From: Candidatus Thorarchaeota archaeon
Lineage (GTDB): Archaea > Asgardarchaeota > Thorarchaeia > Thorarchaeales > Thorarchaeaceae
Direction: 5' to 3'
DNA length: 64,000 nucleotides
Assembly: GCA_011365025.1 (NCBI GenBank)
Contig: RDOF01000006.1
Span: forward strand, 1-64,000
Below are positions 45,506 through 53,443 of the stretch, in pieces. The stretch's first letter is position 1. Each line of letters opens with the position of its first letter. The notes beneath the pieces are model-generated. The model did not search any database. It worked only from the letters and a program-made list of their open reading frames with translations, and was not told the origin of the DNA. The translations under genes were made by a program, and so were the position numbers.

Positions 45506-46669
45506 CTAGGATTCTAATGCCTCTTGAAACACTTGCTCGTACATCGGGACTACTCTCTTTGAGGAGAACTGGTCCATGACCCTTCTTCGTCCGGCCTCAC
45601 CATAGCTCTTTCTCAAGTTATCGTTTTCAAGAATTTCTATTACTGCTTCTGCGAATTCTTCCTGCCCAAAGCCCTTAGTTACCAAGCCGTCCTTGCCGGG
45701 TCTCACAAGCTCCGGAATCCCCCCAGCAGGCGTGGTGATAACAGGCAGCTTGCATGACATTGCCTCCAGTAGAACCAAGGGCATTCCTTCGAGTGTCGAA
45801 TTCAGAAGGAACACATCGGCTGAACACATAATCTGTTGCATATTGCTTTTTACACCCAATAGATGAATGTGATCGCACAAGTCTAGGGCTTCTATCCTTC
45901 TCTCAACTTCAATTCGAGTTGGTCCATCTCCAGCGATTATGAGTCGTACATTTGGGTGATGGTCAACGACAATCCGCATAATATCGACGAGTTCGACAAC
46001 CCTCTTGACCTCCCGGAAATTGGATGCATGAAGCAGGACCTTCTCATCTGGATTTATCGCCTTGGCCTCTTCTTCGCTGCGCAAGCCAACACACCCACTC
46101 TCAACAATTAATCGCGTTCCCGAAAGGTGCACAAAACGTTCCACATCGATGAAGTTGGGAATGACTCTGATCTCCCTCTTGATTCCAAGCTTCTCGTGAG
46201 CTTGGTCTTTCAGAAATTGGGATACTGCAGTGACTGCATTTGCTCTCTCTACAGTATGTTTCACGACCGGTTGGTATGCTGGATCAAGCCCCAGAGAGTG
46301 AACATCAGACCCATGCAGTGTAACGACATATGGCGTCCCAGTAATTTCTCTAGTCATGTATGCAGCCATAGCATGAGGAATGGCATAATGGGAATGTATT
46401 AGGTCAAGCTTGGAATCTGATATTATTTTGACCATCTTGGATGTTAGAGCCATTGTATAGGGTGGTCCTACAGCCTTAAACAACGGGTAGTCAAACCTGT
46501 CTACCAAATCAACGTGAACGCCCCTTGTCTGCTCCCACATCAGAGAGAAGGGCCGCTGATAGGTGATGAAATGGACAATATGTCCTCTGTCAGCGAGATG
46601 CTGACCAAGTCTGGTCGCCAGGTAACCTGAGCCGCCGACTGATGGGTATAGATTCACTCCAATCCTCAA
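45506..46669 (-). CDS. bshA: BshA-like glycosyltransferase (N-acetylglucosaminyl-malate synthase)
   Basis: 387 residues, GT-B family 4 enzyme. BshA moves GlcNAc from UDP-GlcNAc to L-malate, the first bacillithiol step. Matches to BshA run along the protein: NLYPSVGGSGYLATRLGQHL (the GGSG nucleotide loop), HFITYQRPF, LIHSHYAIPHAMAAYMT, VTLHGSDVHSLGLDP, LLHASNFREVKRV, IIAGDGPTRIEVE and the E-x7-E type EGMPLVLLEAM. The conservation through the malate-binding N-terminal half, not just the GT4 core, is what points to BshA. TTG 46669 is preceded by AAGGTG. Operon with bshC; divergent from the bshB-like gene. Confidence 0.82.
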   Translation of the reverse strand: MRIGVNLYPSVGGSGYLATRLGQHLADRGHIVHFITYQRPFSLMWEQTRGVHVDLVDRFDYPLFKAVGPPYTMALTSKMVKIISDSKLDLIHSHYAIPHAMAAYMTREITGTPYVVTLHGSDVHSLGLDPAYQPVVKHTVERANAVTAVSQFLKDQAHEKLGIKREIRVIPNFIDVERFVHLSGTRLIVESGCVGLRSEEEAKAINPDEKVLLHASNFREVKRVVELVDIMRIVVDHHPNVRLIIAGDGPTRIEVERRIEALDLCDHIHLLGVKSNMQQIMCSADVFLLNSTLEGMPLVLLEAMSCKLPVITTPAGGIPELVRPGKDGLVTKGFGQEEFAEAVIEILENDNLRKSYGEAGRRRVMDQFSSKRVVPMYEQVFQEALES

Positions 46670-46794
46670 GTGTCACACCTTCGTAGAGGTTGTCAGTCTT
46701 TGCTTTAAGATAACTGGTTGTAACTTAAAACTCTCCTTTTGCGCGTGAAGGGAAGTGCCAAAGCTTGATTAGTTACCAAGGTTTTGGACTATCT
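46670..46794. promoter_or_regulatory. Divergent promoter between bshA- and bshB-like genes
   Basis: CTTAAAA at 46724-46730 reads TTTTAAG on the minus strand, so it could act as a TATA box for either gene; TTTAAGA at 46704-46710 is a second candidate. A shared region suggests that both sides of the pathway are expressed together. Confidence 0.4.
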
Positions 46795-47463
46795 ATGAGC
46801 AACTCTGGAGTGCATGGAATCCTTGTTGTTGCCGCTCATCCAGATGATGAAACCCTGGGAGCCGGTGGTACCATTCGGAAGCACGTGGAAAGAGGTGTAC
46901 CTGTGGACGTACATTGTGTAACAGGAAATGACCTACGCAATGAGGAACTGAAGGCAGCCTGTGGCATTCTCGGCGTCCGAAATCTGTACATGAGCGAACG
47001 AGATGATTTTGGCATTGATTCCACGCTTTCAAACGAGGTGATTGGAGCTATCCTGAAATCGCGCCCTCAGGTTATAATCACCCACTCAAAGGAGGACTAC
47101 AACCGCAATCATATTGAGTGCGCGATGCTGGTTGAGCAGTCCGTGGAATGGGCATCGCACTCCACGATCTTCGAGAATGCGCACCGTGTTGAAAAAATCT
47201 TGCACATGGAAGTGAATAGTCTACTTTCACGTCCACATCTCCATGTTGATACATCAAAGACCTACGAATTTGCCTTGAGCGCACTTGCTCAACACAAATC
47301 GCAAGTGTCCAAGGCCGACAACTACTACGCCAAGCTCTATGATGCTAGGACACGACTAAGAGGGGTCCAAGCCGCCTGTGATAGAGCTGAGGCCTTTGCT
47401 ATCTCACTGCCGACCCATGCTGGACCATTCTATCCTAATAACAACGTTGACCTTCTTCTCTAG
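46795..47463 (+). CDS. bshB: PIG-L (LmbE) family deacetylase, BshB-like
   Basis: 222 residues. PIG-L enzymes remove acetyl from N-acetylglucosaminyl compounds; BshB acts on GlcNAc-malate. VVAAHPDDETLGAGGTIRKH is the metal-binding and catalytic AHPDDE motif, and DYNRNHIECAMLV carries the third metal ligand histidine. A further conserved block is LSALAQHKSQV. I start at ATG 46795, since the TTG at 46765 adds ten unsupported residues. Divergent from bshA. The family is broad, so the BshB role rests on the neighbours; it could act on another GlcNAc conjugate. Confidence 0.75.
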   Translation: MSNSGVHGILVVAAHPDDETLGAGGTIRKHVERGVPVDVHCVTGNDLRNEELKAACGILGVRNLYMSERDDFGIDSTLSNEVIGAILKSRPQVIITHSKEDYNRNHIECAMLVEQSVEWASHSTIFENAHRVEKILHMEVNSLLSRPHLHVDTSKTYEFALSALAQHKSQVSKADNYYAKLYDARTRLRGVQAACDRAEAFAISLPTHAGPFYPNNNVDLLL

Positions 47464-47472
47464 AAATCTCGG

Positions 47473-47874
47473 TTATTCCGCAGTTTCGGCTTTTCTTCTC
47501 CGAGCGGCTAGTAGGGCTTTTAGTTCACCCATCATGCCACCCGGTCCAGATGGTGCCCTAGGAGGTGGAGCTTGGGCGATTGGGGCTGCTCCTCCTGCTG
47601 CTACATCAGCGGCTGGTGAAGGTGCACTACTAATGGCTCCGCCGCTTGCAATCCCTCTCTCAAGTGAGCTGATTTTGGCACCAAGGTTCGATTCAACCTT
47701 CGAAAGCTTGTCTTGGAGGTCGTAGACATCTTCCTGCAGCTTGCTTATTGCCTCCGTGAGCTTGCTTGTGATGATACTGACAACCTCACCAAGTGCCCTC
47801 AGTTTTTCCTCCGTGGGATCCTTTAGCGCCCACTCAAACTCATCCATGATGAAGTCGTCGCCCTTTTCACTCAT
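47473..47874 (-). CDS. Coiled-coil, proline-rich small protein with basic C-terminal helix
   Basis: 133 residues of unknown function. An acidic N-terminal region (DEFEWALKDPTEEKLRAL) leads into a coiled coil (about 35-72, LQEDVYDLQDKLSKVESNLG), then a Gly/Ala/Pro linker with APPPRAPSGPGG and finally a short amphipathic helix with a basic patch (MMGELKALLAARRRK). The order (coiled coil, polyproline, hydrophobic-plus-basic helix) recalls actin-regulator tails such as WH2 or formin DAD segments, though this is pattern resemblance only. GAGGT lies seven bases before the ATG. Convergent with the bshB-like gene. Confidence 0.6.
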   Translation of the reverse strand: MSEKGDDFIMDEFEWALKDPTEEKLRALGEVVSIITSKLTEAISKLQEDVYDLQDKLSKVESNLGAKISSLERGIASGGAISSAPSPAADVAAGGAAPIAQAPPPRAPSGPGGMMGELKALLAARRRKAETAE

Positions 47875-47956
47875 GTCATTGACCTCTGTTATTAATCACA
47901 ATTTCCTCAGGTTTGTCTATAAAGCTTGTCTGGATACTAGCTGTGGCTTTCGTCGC

Positions 47957-48115
47957 CTAGTTGGCATCAAGGATAAGCTCCACACCATTTACGATACATA
48001 GCTGCCTTATAGCTTCCCTTTCCTCATGGCCGCACTTATTGAACCTACTCATCGGGATGCGAATCTTGGTTTTTCCTTTCCAAATCTCCCGGTCAATCTC
48101 CTCAATCAGTCGCAA
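47957..48115 (-). CDS. 52-residue small protein coupled to the phosphohexomutase gene
   Basis: Read directly from the reverse strand: TTG start at 48115, nine bases after the glmM-like stop (which lies in a TGAGGGA Shine-Dalgarno), ending TAG at 47957. The protein starts MRLIEEIDREIWKGKTKIRI, then runs PMSRFNKCGHEEREAIRQLC and ends VNGVELILDAN. It has amphipathic strands and helices and codon use like its neighbours, and it fills a gap otherwise too long for this compact genome. No family recognised. Confidence 0.5.
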   Translation of the reverse strand: MRLIEEIDREIWKGKTKIRIPMSRFNKCGHEEREAIRQLCIVNGVELILDAN

Positions 48116-48124
48116 GTTATTCCC

Positions 48125-49498
48125 TCAAGAATCGATTGCTTCTCCGACTTTCTCCCTAGCAGTCTTAAGAATGCTTGCTGCAATATCTTCTGAATGAGCT
48201 TCACAAGTTATTCTAATGACCGGCTCAGTTCCGGAAGGCCTAACCAACACCCATCCGTCTTCAAGGTATATGCCAAGGCCATCTACGGTCAGAACATCCT
48301 TTGTGTTCGTGAATGCCTTTGGCAACGCTATTGATAGAATCCCCATAACATCTTCCTTTCTCTCATTGGGACACATTATCTTGTCTTTCAACAATGGATA
48401 AATCGGAATCTCAGAAATAAGATCTGCATAGCTCCGGCCCTTTTGCGCCATTAATTCAAGTACTTTGCATGTAGCAAGAAATGGCTCAGGAGCCATATGA
48501 AACGCAGAAAAGATGAATACCCCACACGCCTCTCCTCCAAATCGTGATTGCGTTTCTTTCATTTTGATGGCTACTTGGATGTCACCCACGGGTGTCCTGA
48601 CAGCTACTCCTCCTGCTTTGGCTACGGACTCGTCAAGCACACTTGAGCTGTCCACGGTAGTAATAACCTTCTCACTGCCCTTCTCCTGAAGCATCTCTCT
48701 AGCTAGAAGAGCTATTGTCCTGTCTCCTCGAATTACCTCTCCTTCTCCTGTGACAAAAACAACCCTGTCTGCATCGCCATCGTGTGCAATTCCCAAGTCA
48801 GCGCCCACATCTCGAACAACTTTAATCAGGTCTCCCAGTGATGCTTCATCTGGTTCCGATTGTCTTCCTGGAAAATGCCCATCCGGCTGGCTATTTAACG
48901 CAAGAACCTTACATCCTAGCTCCCTCATCAAGCAGGGAGCCAGCACCGATGCCGCGCCATTGCCGGGGTCAACCACCACAGTATATCCTTTGGTGCGGAT
49001 GAGGTCAGCGTCACAATATCCTAGGAGGGCGTCTATGTGAGTTTCAACTGCGGTTTCCAGCAAATGCATATCTCCAAGCTTGTTCCACTCTGCTACTCTG
49101 AAGGAGCCTGAATTGTAGACCTCTTCGATCTCTCTCTCCTGTTCCGCAGTGTAACCCATCCCATCTGGTCCCCAGAACTTAATGCCAGTGTATTCTGGGG
49201 GATTATGCGAAGCGGTGACCATGAGTCCTGCACCATACCCGTTTTGGCGAGTGATAAAAGCCAAAGTTGGTGTCGGAATAAGCCCAGCTCTAATTACATT
49301 CACTCCTGTTGACAAGACCCCGGCAGTAATTGCATCCTCAACCATCTTCCCTGTCGTTCGTACATCTCTTCCGATGACTACGGTGCCCTGCCCAAGGACC
49401 GTCCCAAGCGCCTTTCCAAGCTTCACTGCCATGTCCAGATCGAATTCCTTTCCATAGACCTTCCTGACCCCTGTCGTGCCGAATAGCTTGCCGGACAT
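48125..49498 (-). CDS. glmM: Phosphohexomutase, probable archaeal phosphoglucosamine mutase
   Basis: About 457 residues. Interconverts hexose 6- and 1-phosphates. Motifs are LFGTTGVRK at the start, the phosphoserine loop MVTASHNPPEYTGIKFW, the metal site IAHDGDADRVVFV, the sugar-binding loop RFGGEACGVFIF and the phosphate loop VRPSGTEPVIRI. The GGEACG form resembles archaeal GlmM (GGEPCG-like) more than phosphomannomutase (GEMSGH), so glucosamine phosphate is the likely substrate. That would feed UDP-GlcNAc, the donor used by BshA encoded nearby. I use ATG 49498, because the upstream 11 residues from 49531 are unlike the family. Coupled to a 52-codon ORF downstream. Confidence 0.85.
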   Translation of the reverse strand: MSGKLFGTTGVRKVYGKEFDLDMAVKLGKALGTVLGQGTVVIGRDVRTTGKMVEDAITAGVLSTGVNVIRAGLIPTPTLAFITRQNGYGAGLMVTASHNPPEYTGIKFWGPDGMGYTAEQEREIEEVYNSGSFRVAEWNKLGDMHLLETAVETHIDALLGYCDADLIRTKGYTVVVDPGNGAASVLAPCLMRELGCKVLALNSQPDGHFPGRQSEPDEASLGDLIKVVRDVGADLGIAHDGDADRVVFVTGEGEVIRGDRTIALLAREMLQEKGSEKVITTVDSSSVLDESVAKAGGVAVRTPVGDIQVAIKMKETQSRFGGEACGVFIFSAFHMAPEPFLATCKVLELMAQKGRSYADLISEIPIYPLLKDKIMCPNERKEDVMGILSIALPKAFTNTKDVLTVDGLGIYLEDGWVLVRPSGTEPVIRITCEAHSEDIAASILKTAREKVGEAIDS

Positions 49499-49612
49499 TG
49501 TGCTCAATGCATTCCTTCTGTCCTTTCTCAAAAACCTACCTGAAGACGAAATTCAAAGCGGGATAGCTCTATATGTTTTGCATACCCCGTTAACGCAAAG
49601 GGTGGATGTTTG

Positions 49613-50407
49613 GTGCCGCATTACGAAAAGGACGGAATTCGACTCCACTACGTGGTCGGCCCAAAGGGCATGAGCAATACCAATGAACTCACCGCTGTTT
49701 TTGTGCATGGGGCTGGCTCCTCACATGAAGCTTGGACTCTTCAATTAGAGGTGCTTGGGATACGCTATCAGACTGTCGCTCTTGATCTCTCAGGTCATGG
49801 CCAGTCAAGTCCAGGTCCAGAGGTGACTAGTATTGAAGATGGCTATACAGAGGAGCTTGTAGCCCTGGTACATCATCTCAAACTGCAGAATTTCGTTCTA
49901 ATCGGACATTCTATGGGTGGCGGTGTGGTCATGTCCTATGCCTTGAGGAATGACCTTCCACAACCCAAAGCTCTTGCACTTGTTGACACGTCATATGACC
50001 TGAATCTATCGCACCTTGCTGTAGGAATGACACTTGAGACACTCGATACCTATCTGGCACTCCTTCGCGATAGAATCAAGGGTGTCAATCAAAGGGCCAT
50101 CGAAATAATCGCAAGGGAGGAGGCTCTGAAGATGAGAAACCCTCACATCATGCAACGCGACTTGGCCGCAGCGAATGGGTTTAGTATCGCTGAGCGTGTG
50201 CATGAAATTGATGTACCAACTCTGGTCATTGTTGGAGAGCACGACAGTATTATTACACCATCCACCGCAAGAGAACTGAAAAACAGACTGCCACGGGCTG
50301 ATCTTGCCATCATACGACATGCTGATCATGTTCCCATGCTGCAGAACTCGTCTGAGTTCAACAGGGTGCTTGGCAAGTTTCTTAGTTGGGTAGAGAATAA
50401 TCTCTAA
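49613..50407 (+). CDS. Alpha/beta hydrolase
   Basis: 264 residues. Standard fold with the oxyanion segment FVHGAGSSHEAW, the nucleophile elbow LIGHSMGGGVVMSYA (Ser), an acid in VIVGEHDSIITP (Asp) and the histidine in IIRHADHVPML. Substrate unknown: it resembles esterases and C-C bond hydrolases of the same size. GTG 49613 follows AAGGGTGGA; TTG 49610 is one codon earlier. CTATATG near 49568-49574 is a probable TATA box. Divergent from the glmM-like gene. Confidence 0.82.
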   Translation: MPHYEKDGIRLHYVVGPKGMSNTNELTAVFVHGAGSSHEAWTLQLEVLGIRYQTVALDLSGHGQSSPGPEVTSIEDGYTEELVALVHHLKLQNFVLIGHSMGGGVVMSYALRNDLPQPKALALVDTSYDLNLSHLAVGMTLETLDTYLALLRDRIKGVNQRAIEIIAREEALKMRNPHIMQRDLAAANGFSIAERVHEIDVPTLVIVGEHDSIITPSTARELKNRLPRADLAIIRHADHVPMLQNSSEFNRVLGKFLSWVENNL

Positions 50408-50451
50408 TCTAGAAACGAATAGAAAAGGAAAAAGGCTTCAAGCTCATTGTA

Positions 50452-52194
50452 ATGTGTGGTGGGATAAAGAAAGTGCAGTCCAGTCTAGCTAGGCATGTAA
50501 ATAAAATCGGCTTCTCTGCTCTTCTCATACTCTTGCTCGTAATTCCTATAGTGTCCATGTCTGATTGGATGGGGCCTCCACCACCTACACTAACCATACT
50601 CGAAGATGAAGAAGTGGCTGGTTCGGAGAGCTTTCAAATCTCTTCGCAGCCCCATCTTCCCACTTCCACAATCACCATTCTCAACGATACAAGTTTCGAT
50701 GGTGTACTTCCATGGGGCTTGTGGTACTCCTCTGAGGAGTTTGGCCTCTCAAGAACCTTTAATCTGCCTCTCTGCAACGTTACTAGCGCCAATATTGCTG
50801 TTGAATATCAGTCGGCTGGAAATGGCCACTCCATTCAAATGTCAGTAGCTTTCTACGAAAGCAAGGTCTACTACCAAGATTTCATCTCCTATGATGTAGT
50901 TGCCGATAGTGTGTCAGGAGCTGGATGCAGAAATCTCTCCTATGCAATTCCCATCAGCACTCTTAACAGCGAAACAGATAGTGCGATTGTAGGAGCCGGT
51001 GTTTCGATCGAGGGAACTGGAAGCTTTGGAGATGACATTACCATACTCAGATTTCTTGTTACTGCCACAAAGGTCCAACCGGAGTCCCTTTCTCCAATCT
51101 CCTTTGACTTACAACGTACGAACGGAGAGAGCATCTTTGCGAACCCAACCTTCGTTTTAGAACGCGAGATATACACAAATCCTCTTATCAACCTAGAAAG
51201 CTCCTTACTTCCTAATGGCACCTCGTTCACTCCAAGTCAAGTGAACGATACCATTTTCCTTCCAGCCGATCATTATTCAGGGACATTCATTTGGGGTCAG
51301 TTTTACAACTACTCCTTTTCACTGGTGGTCGAGCCTCAGCACTCATGCCATCTGATTCTAAGGGTCAATATGTCTAGTATTAGACTTGTATGTAATTATG
51401 CCATTCCTTGTTTTTCAACCACAATGAGTTCTGCTGGTTTCAATTACTGGAGATATTCCACCCTCGAAGAACGTCTATTCTACTTTCCGTCCAACTATAC
51501 CGTTTTCATCAGACTCAGAGTATATTCTCTTTCTAATGAAGCATGGTTTCCTGATTATGGGAATCTAACTCTCCAAGTGCTGGGAAGGAGCAACAGTGAT
51601 ATTACTGTCCTCGCGGAATTCAATTGGTTTGCCTTTGGTAGTCTGGCTGTTTCCGGACCCCGGCTGTTCGTTCTGCTGGACTTCTTCATTATCGTCTTTG
51701 CGTTAGTATACTGGTTCAGAAAACGACTAGTCTCAGACTCACGGATTCTACCGTTCATAGGCTATTTGGCAAGTCTAATGTTACCTTGGTTCAACAGGTT
51801 GTCAGCATTCTTTGCGCCTATCTATGAGGATGCCTACTTGAACTGGTCTTATGCTCCCGGCTTAGCAGGATCCTTTGTTTGGCAAGAAGGGAGCATGGTT
51901 CTACTGAGTGGTATGCATACTGTTGCTATGGGACTCCCAGTAATAATGTGGATAATAGCACTAGTCGCCTTCACCATGCTTTACGAAGAGAAGGCTGAGT
52001 CAAGTCCGCGGCTGAAACGAATTTTCGTCGTCCTTTTGGTTATAGGTGCACTATTGGAAATGGCCACACTCATTAGCTTCAGCTCATGGGGATTTTCAAT
52101 ATCTGTTGCCCCATTTTTTGCAATGGGTTCCGTAGTTCTGTGTCTGCTTATCGAGTACCACAAAAAAGATGGTGGCAAAGCGGTGCTTGGGTGA
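50452..52194 (+). CDS. Membrane protein with large extracellular domain, unknown function
   Basis: 580 residues not matched to a family. A hydrophobic N-terminal segment (about 18-38, FSALLILLLVIPIVSM) is a signal anchor. Residues about 40-405 are beta-rich with many N-x-S/T sites, so probably extracellular. The C-terminal third has about six membrane helices (for example FVLLDFFIIVFALVYWF, then PVIMWIIALVAFTMLYEE). The ATG has only a distant purine tract before it, so the start is uncertain. A 44-base gap after the hydrolase allows co-transcription. Confidence 0.6.
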   Translation: MCGGIKKVQSSLARHVNKIGFSALLILLLVIPIVSMSDWMGPPPPTLTILEDEEVAGSESFQISSQPHLPTSTITILNDTSFDGVLPWGLWYSSEEFGLSRTFNLPLCNVTSANIAVEYQSAGNGHSIQMSVAFYESKVYYQDFISYDVVADSVSGAGCRNLSYAIPISTLNSETDSAIVGAGVSIEGTGSFGDDITILRFLVTATKVQPESLSPISFDLQRTNGESIFANPTFVLEREIYTNPLINLESSLLPNGTSFTPSQVNDTIFLPADHYSGTFIWGQFYNYSFSLVVEPQHSCHLILRVNMSSIRLVCNYAIPCFSTTMSSAGFNYWRYSTLEERLFYFPSNYTVFIRLRVYSLSNEAWFPDYGNLTLQVLGRSNSDITVLAEFNWFAFGSLAVSGPRLFVLLDFFIIVFALVYWFRKRLVSDSRILPFIGYLASLMLPWFNRLSAFFAPIYEDAYLNWSYAPGLAGSFVWQEGSMVLLSGMHTVAMGLPVIMWIIALVAFTMLYEEKAESSPRLKRIFVVLLVIGALLEMATLISFSSWGFSISVAPFFAMGSVVLCLLIEYHKKDGGKAVLG

Positions 52195-52226
52195 ACGCTA
52201 GCGCATGTCGCAAGTCCTTGTAGGGG

Positions 52227-53159
52227 TCAGCTCTTGAAGGAGAGGTAGTTCGTGCGACAGTCTTGAATATCGTGAGATATGAGATACTCCGCATATTCCC
52301 GATAGTCGAAGCCTTCCACTTCTGGGATGAGTCCCGCTTTCTGAATTCCATATTGAGCCAATCCCCATGTTGCATAGAAGAACAGCAACATGAACTTCAT
52401 TCCCGAGAGACGCAGTCGGGAGAAGTCATCCACCTTGCCGAAATAGCAGGTAAGGAGATACTCCTCCAAGTTCTTGGGAATTGAGCCCACATTATCATGG
52501 GCATATACCAGCGTTGCCAAGTCGAAGTAGACGTCCCCCATGCCAGCAAACTCGAAATCCAAGAGTGTGATTCTATGGGTTTCTTCCGAGAACAGAAAAT
52601 TCACAGTCACCAGATCATTATGGCAAAGAACTGACCGCCGGATCTCGTCTTGCTCTTGGTCCTCCTTGACAAGCTGTGCTGTTTCTAGTAGCGATTCCAG
52701 ACTATCAGGGAGTTCTACGTCGTAGGACTTTGCCGTTCTGACCAGAAGGTCCACGCGGTCAAAGGGAGAGAACTTGCCTTCTATGGTAGGCAAGGAGTGT
52801 AGTTTCTTTACAGTGTTCACCATGAGGGCAATACTCTCTCTCTTCCGGTACTCCTCCGGTGTCCAGTGATGGCCGTCTATCCAGCGGGTGACCAGGTGCC
52901 CTTCTGGTTCAATGACCAGCACAATCTCAGGCGCGATGCCGGCCTTGCTCGCCCTCTCTAGAGCCTCCAACTCACATTCGCGGTCTATTCCCAGCCCGCT
53001 GGTGTTCTCGCCGTTGATGCGAAGCACATAGGAAGCGTCGTCTATTTCAACACGGTAATTCGTATTGGTGAGTCCGGCAATCTGTTCTACATTTCGTCTT
53101 GTGGCATTCGTCCAGCCTGGAATCTGCAAAAGGACTTCTTCGAGCTTGTGACTCATCAT
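52227..53159 (-). CDS. Choline/aminoglycoside kinase-like phosphotransferase
   Basis: 310 residues of the APH/choline kinase fold. An N-terminal lobe has IAGLTNTNYRVEIDDASYVL (the G-rich segment of LicA-type kinases). The catalytic site is LCHNDLVTVNFLF (His-Asn-Asp...Asn), and the metal site LLDFEFAGMGDVYFDLATLV is the DFE variant of DFG, typical of choline/ethanolamine kinases. It could phosphorylate choline, ethanolamine or another small alcohol. Two ATGs (53159 and 53156) are equally good. Divergent from a histidine kinase. Confidence 0.78.
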   Translation of the reverse strand: MMSHKLEEVLLQIPGWTNATRRNVEQIAGLTNTNYRVEIDDASYVLRINGENTSGLGIDRECELEALERASKAGIAPEIVLVIEPEGHLVTRWIDGHHWTPEEYRKRESIALMVNTVKKLHSLPTIEGKFSPFDRVDLLVRTAKSYDVELPDSLESLLETAQLVKEDQEQDEIRRSVLCHNDLVTVNFLFSEETHRITLLDFEFAGMGDVYFDLATLVYAHDNVGSIPKNLEEYLLTCYFGKVDDFSRLRLSGMKFMLLFFYATWGLAQYGIQKAGLIPEVEGFDYREYAEYLISHDIQDCRTNYLSFKS

Positions 53160-53443
53160 GACTCAAGACCCCTCGGCGTATTCCATCATAAACATATCTT
53201 TGGGACTTAGTTGACTTCTTCGAGAGCGGGTCCCCAATCAATTGGATTTTTCAGTTTGACGTAGATGCTTTCTCTTCATTTGTCACAAGAAACGATTTAT
53301 TGCCAAATGAACGCCATTTAACTACTGATTAAGATTCTCAATTATCTGGCACCCTATTTTGTGTCATGAGCACCTGTGAATCGAGTACATTGACCGAGTG
53401 ATGCAAGACAGTACGCCACAACCGCAGAGGCTTGGTCAAAGAA

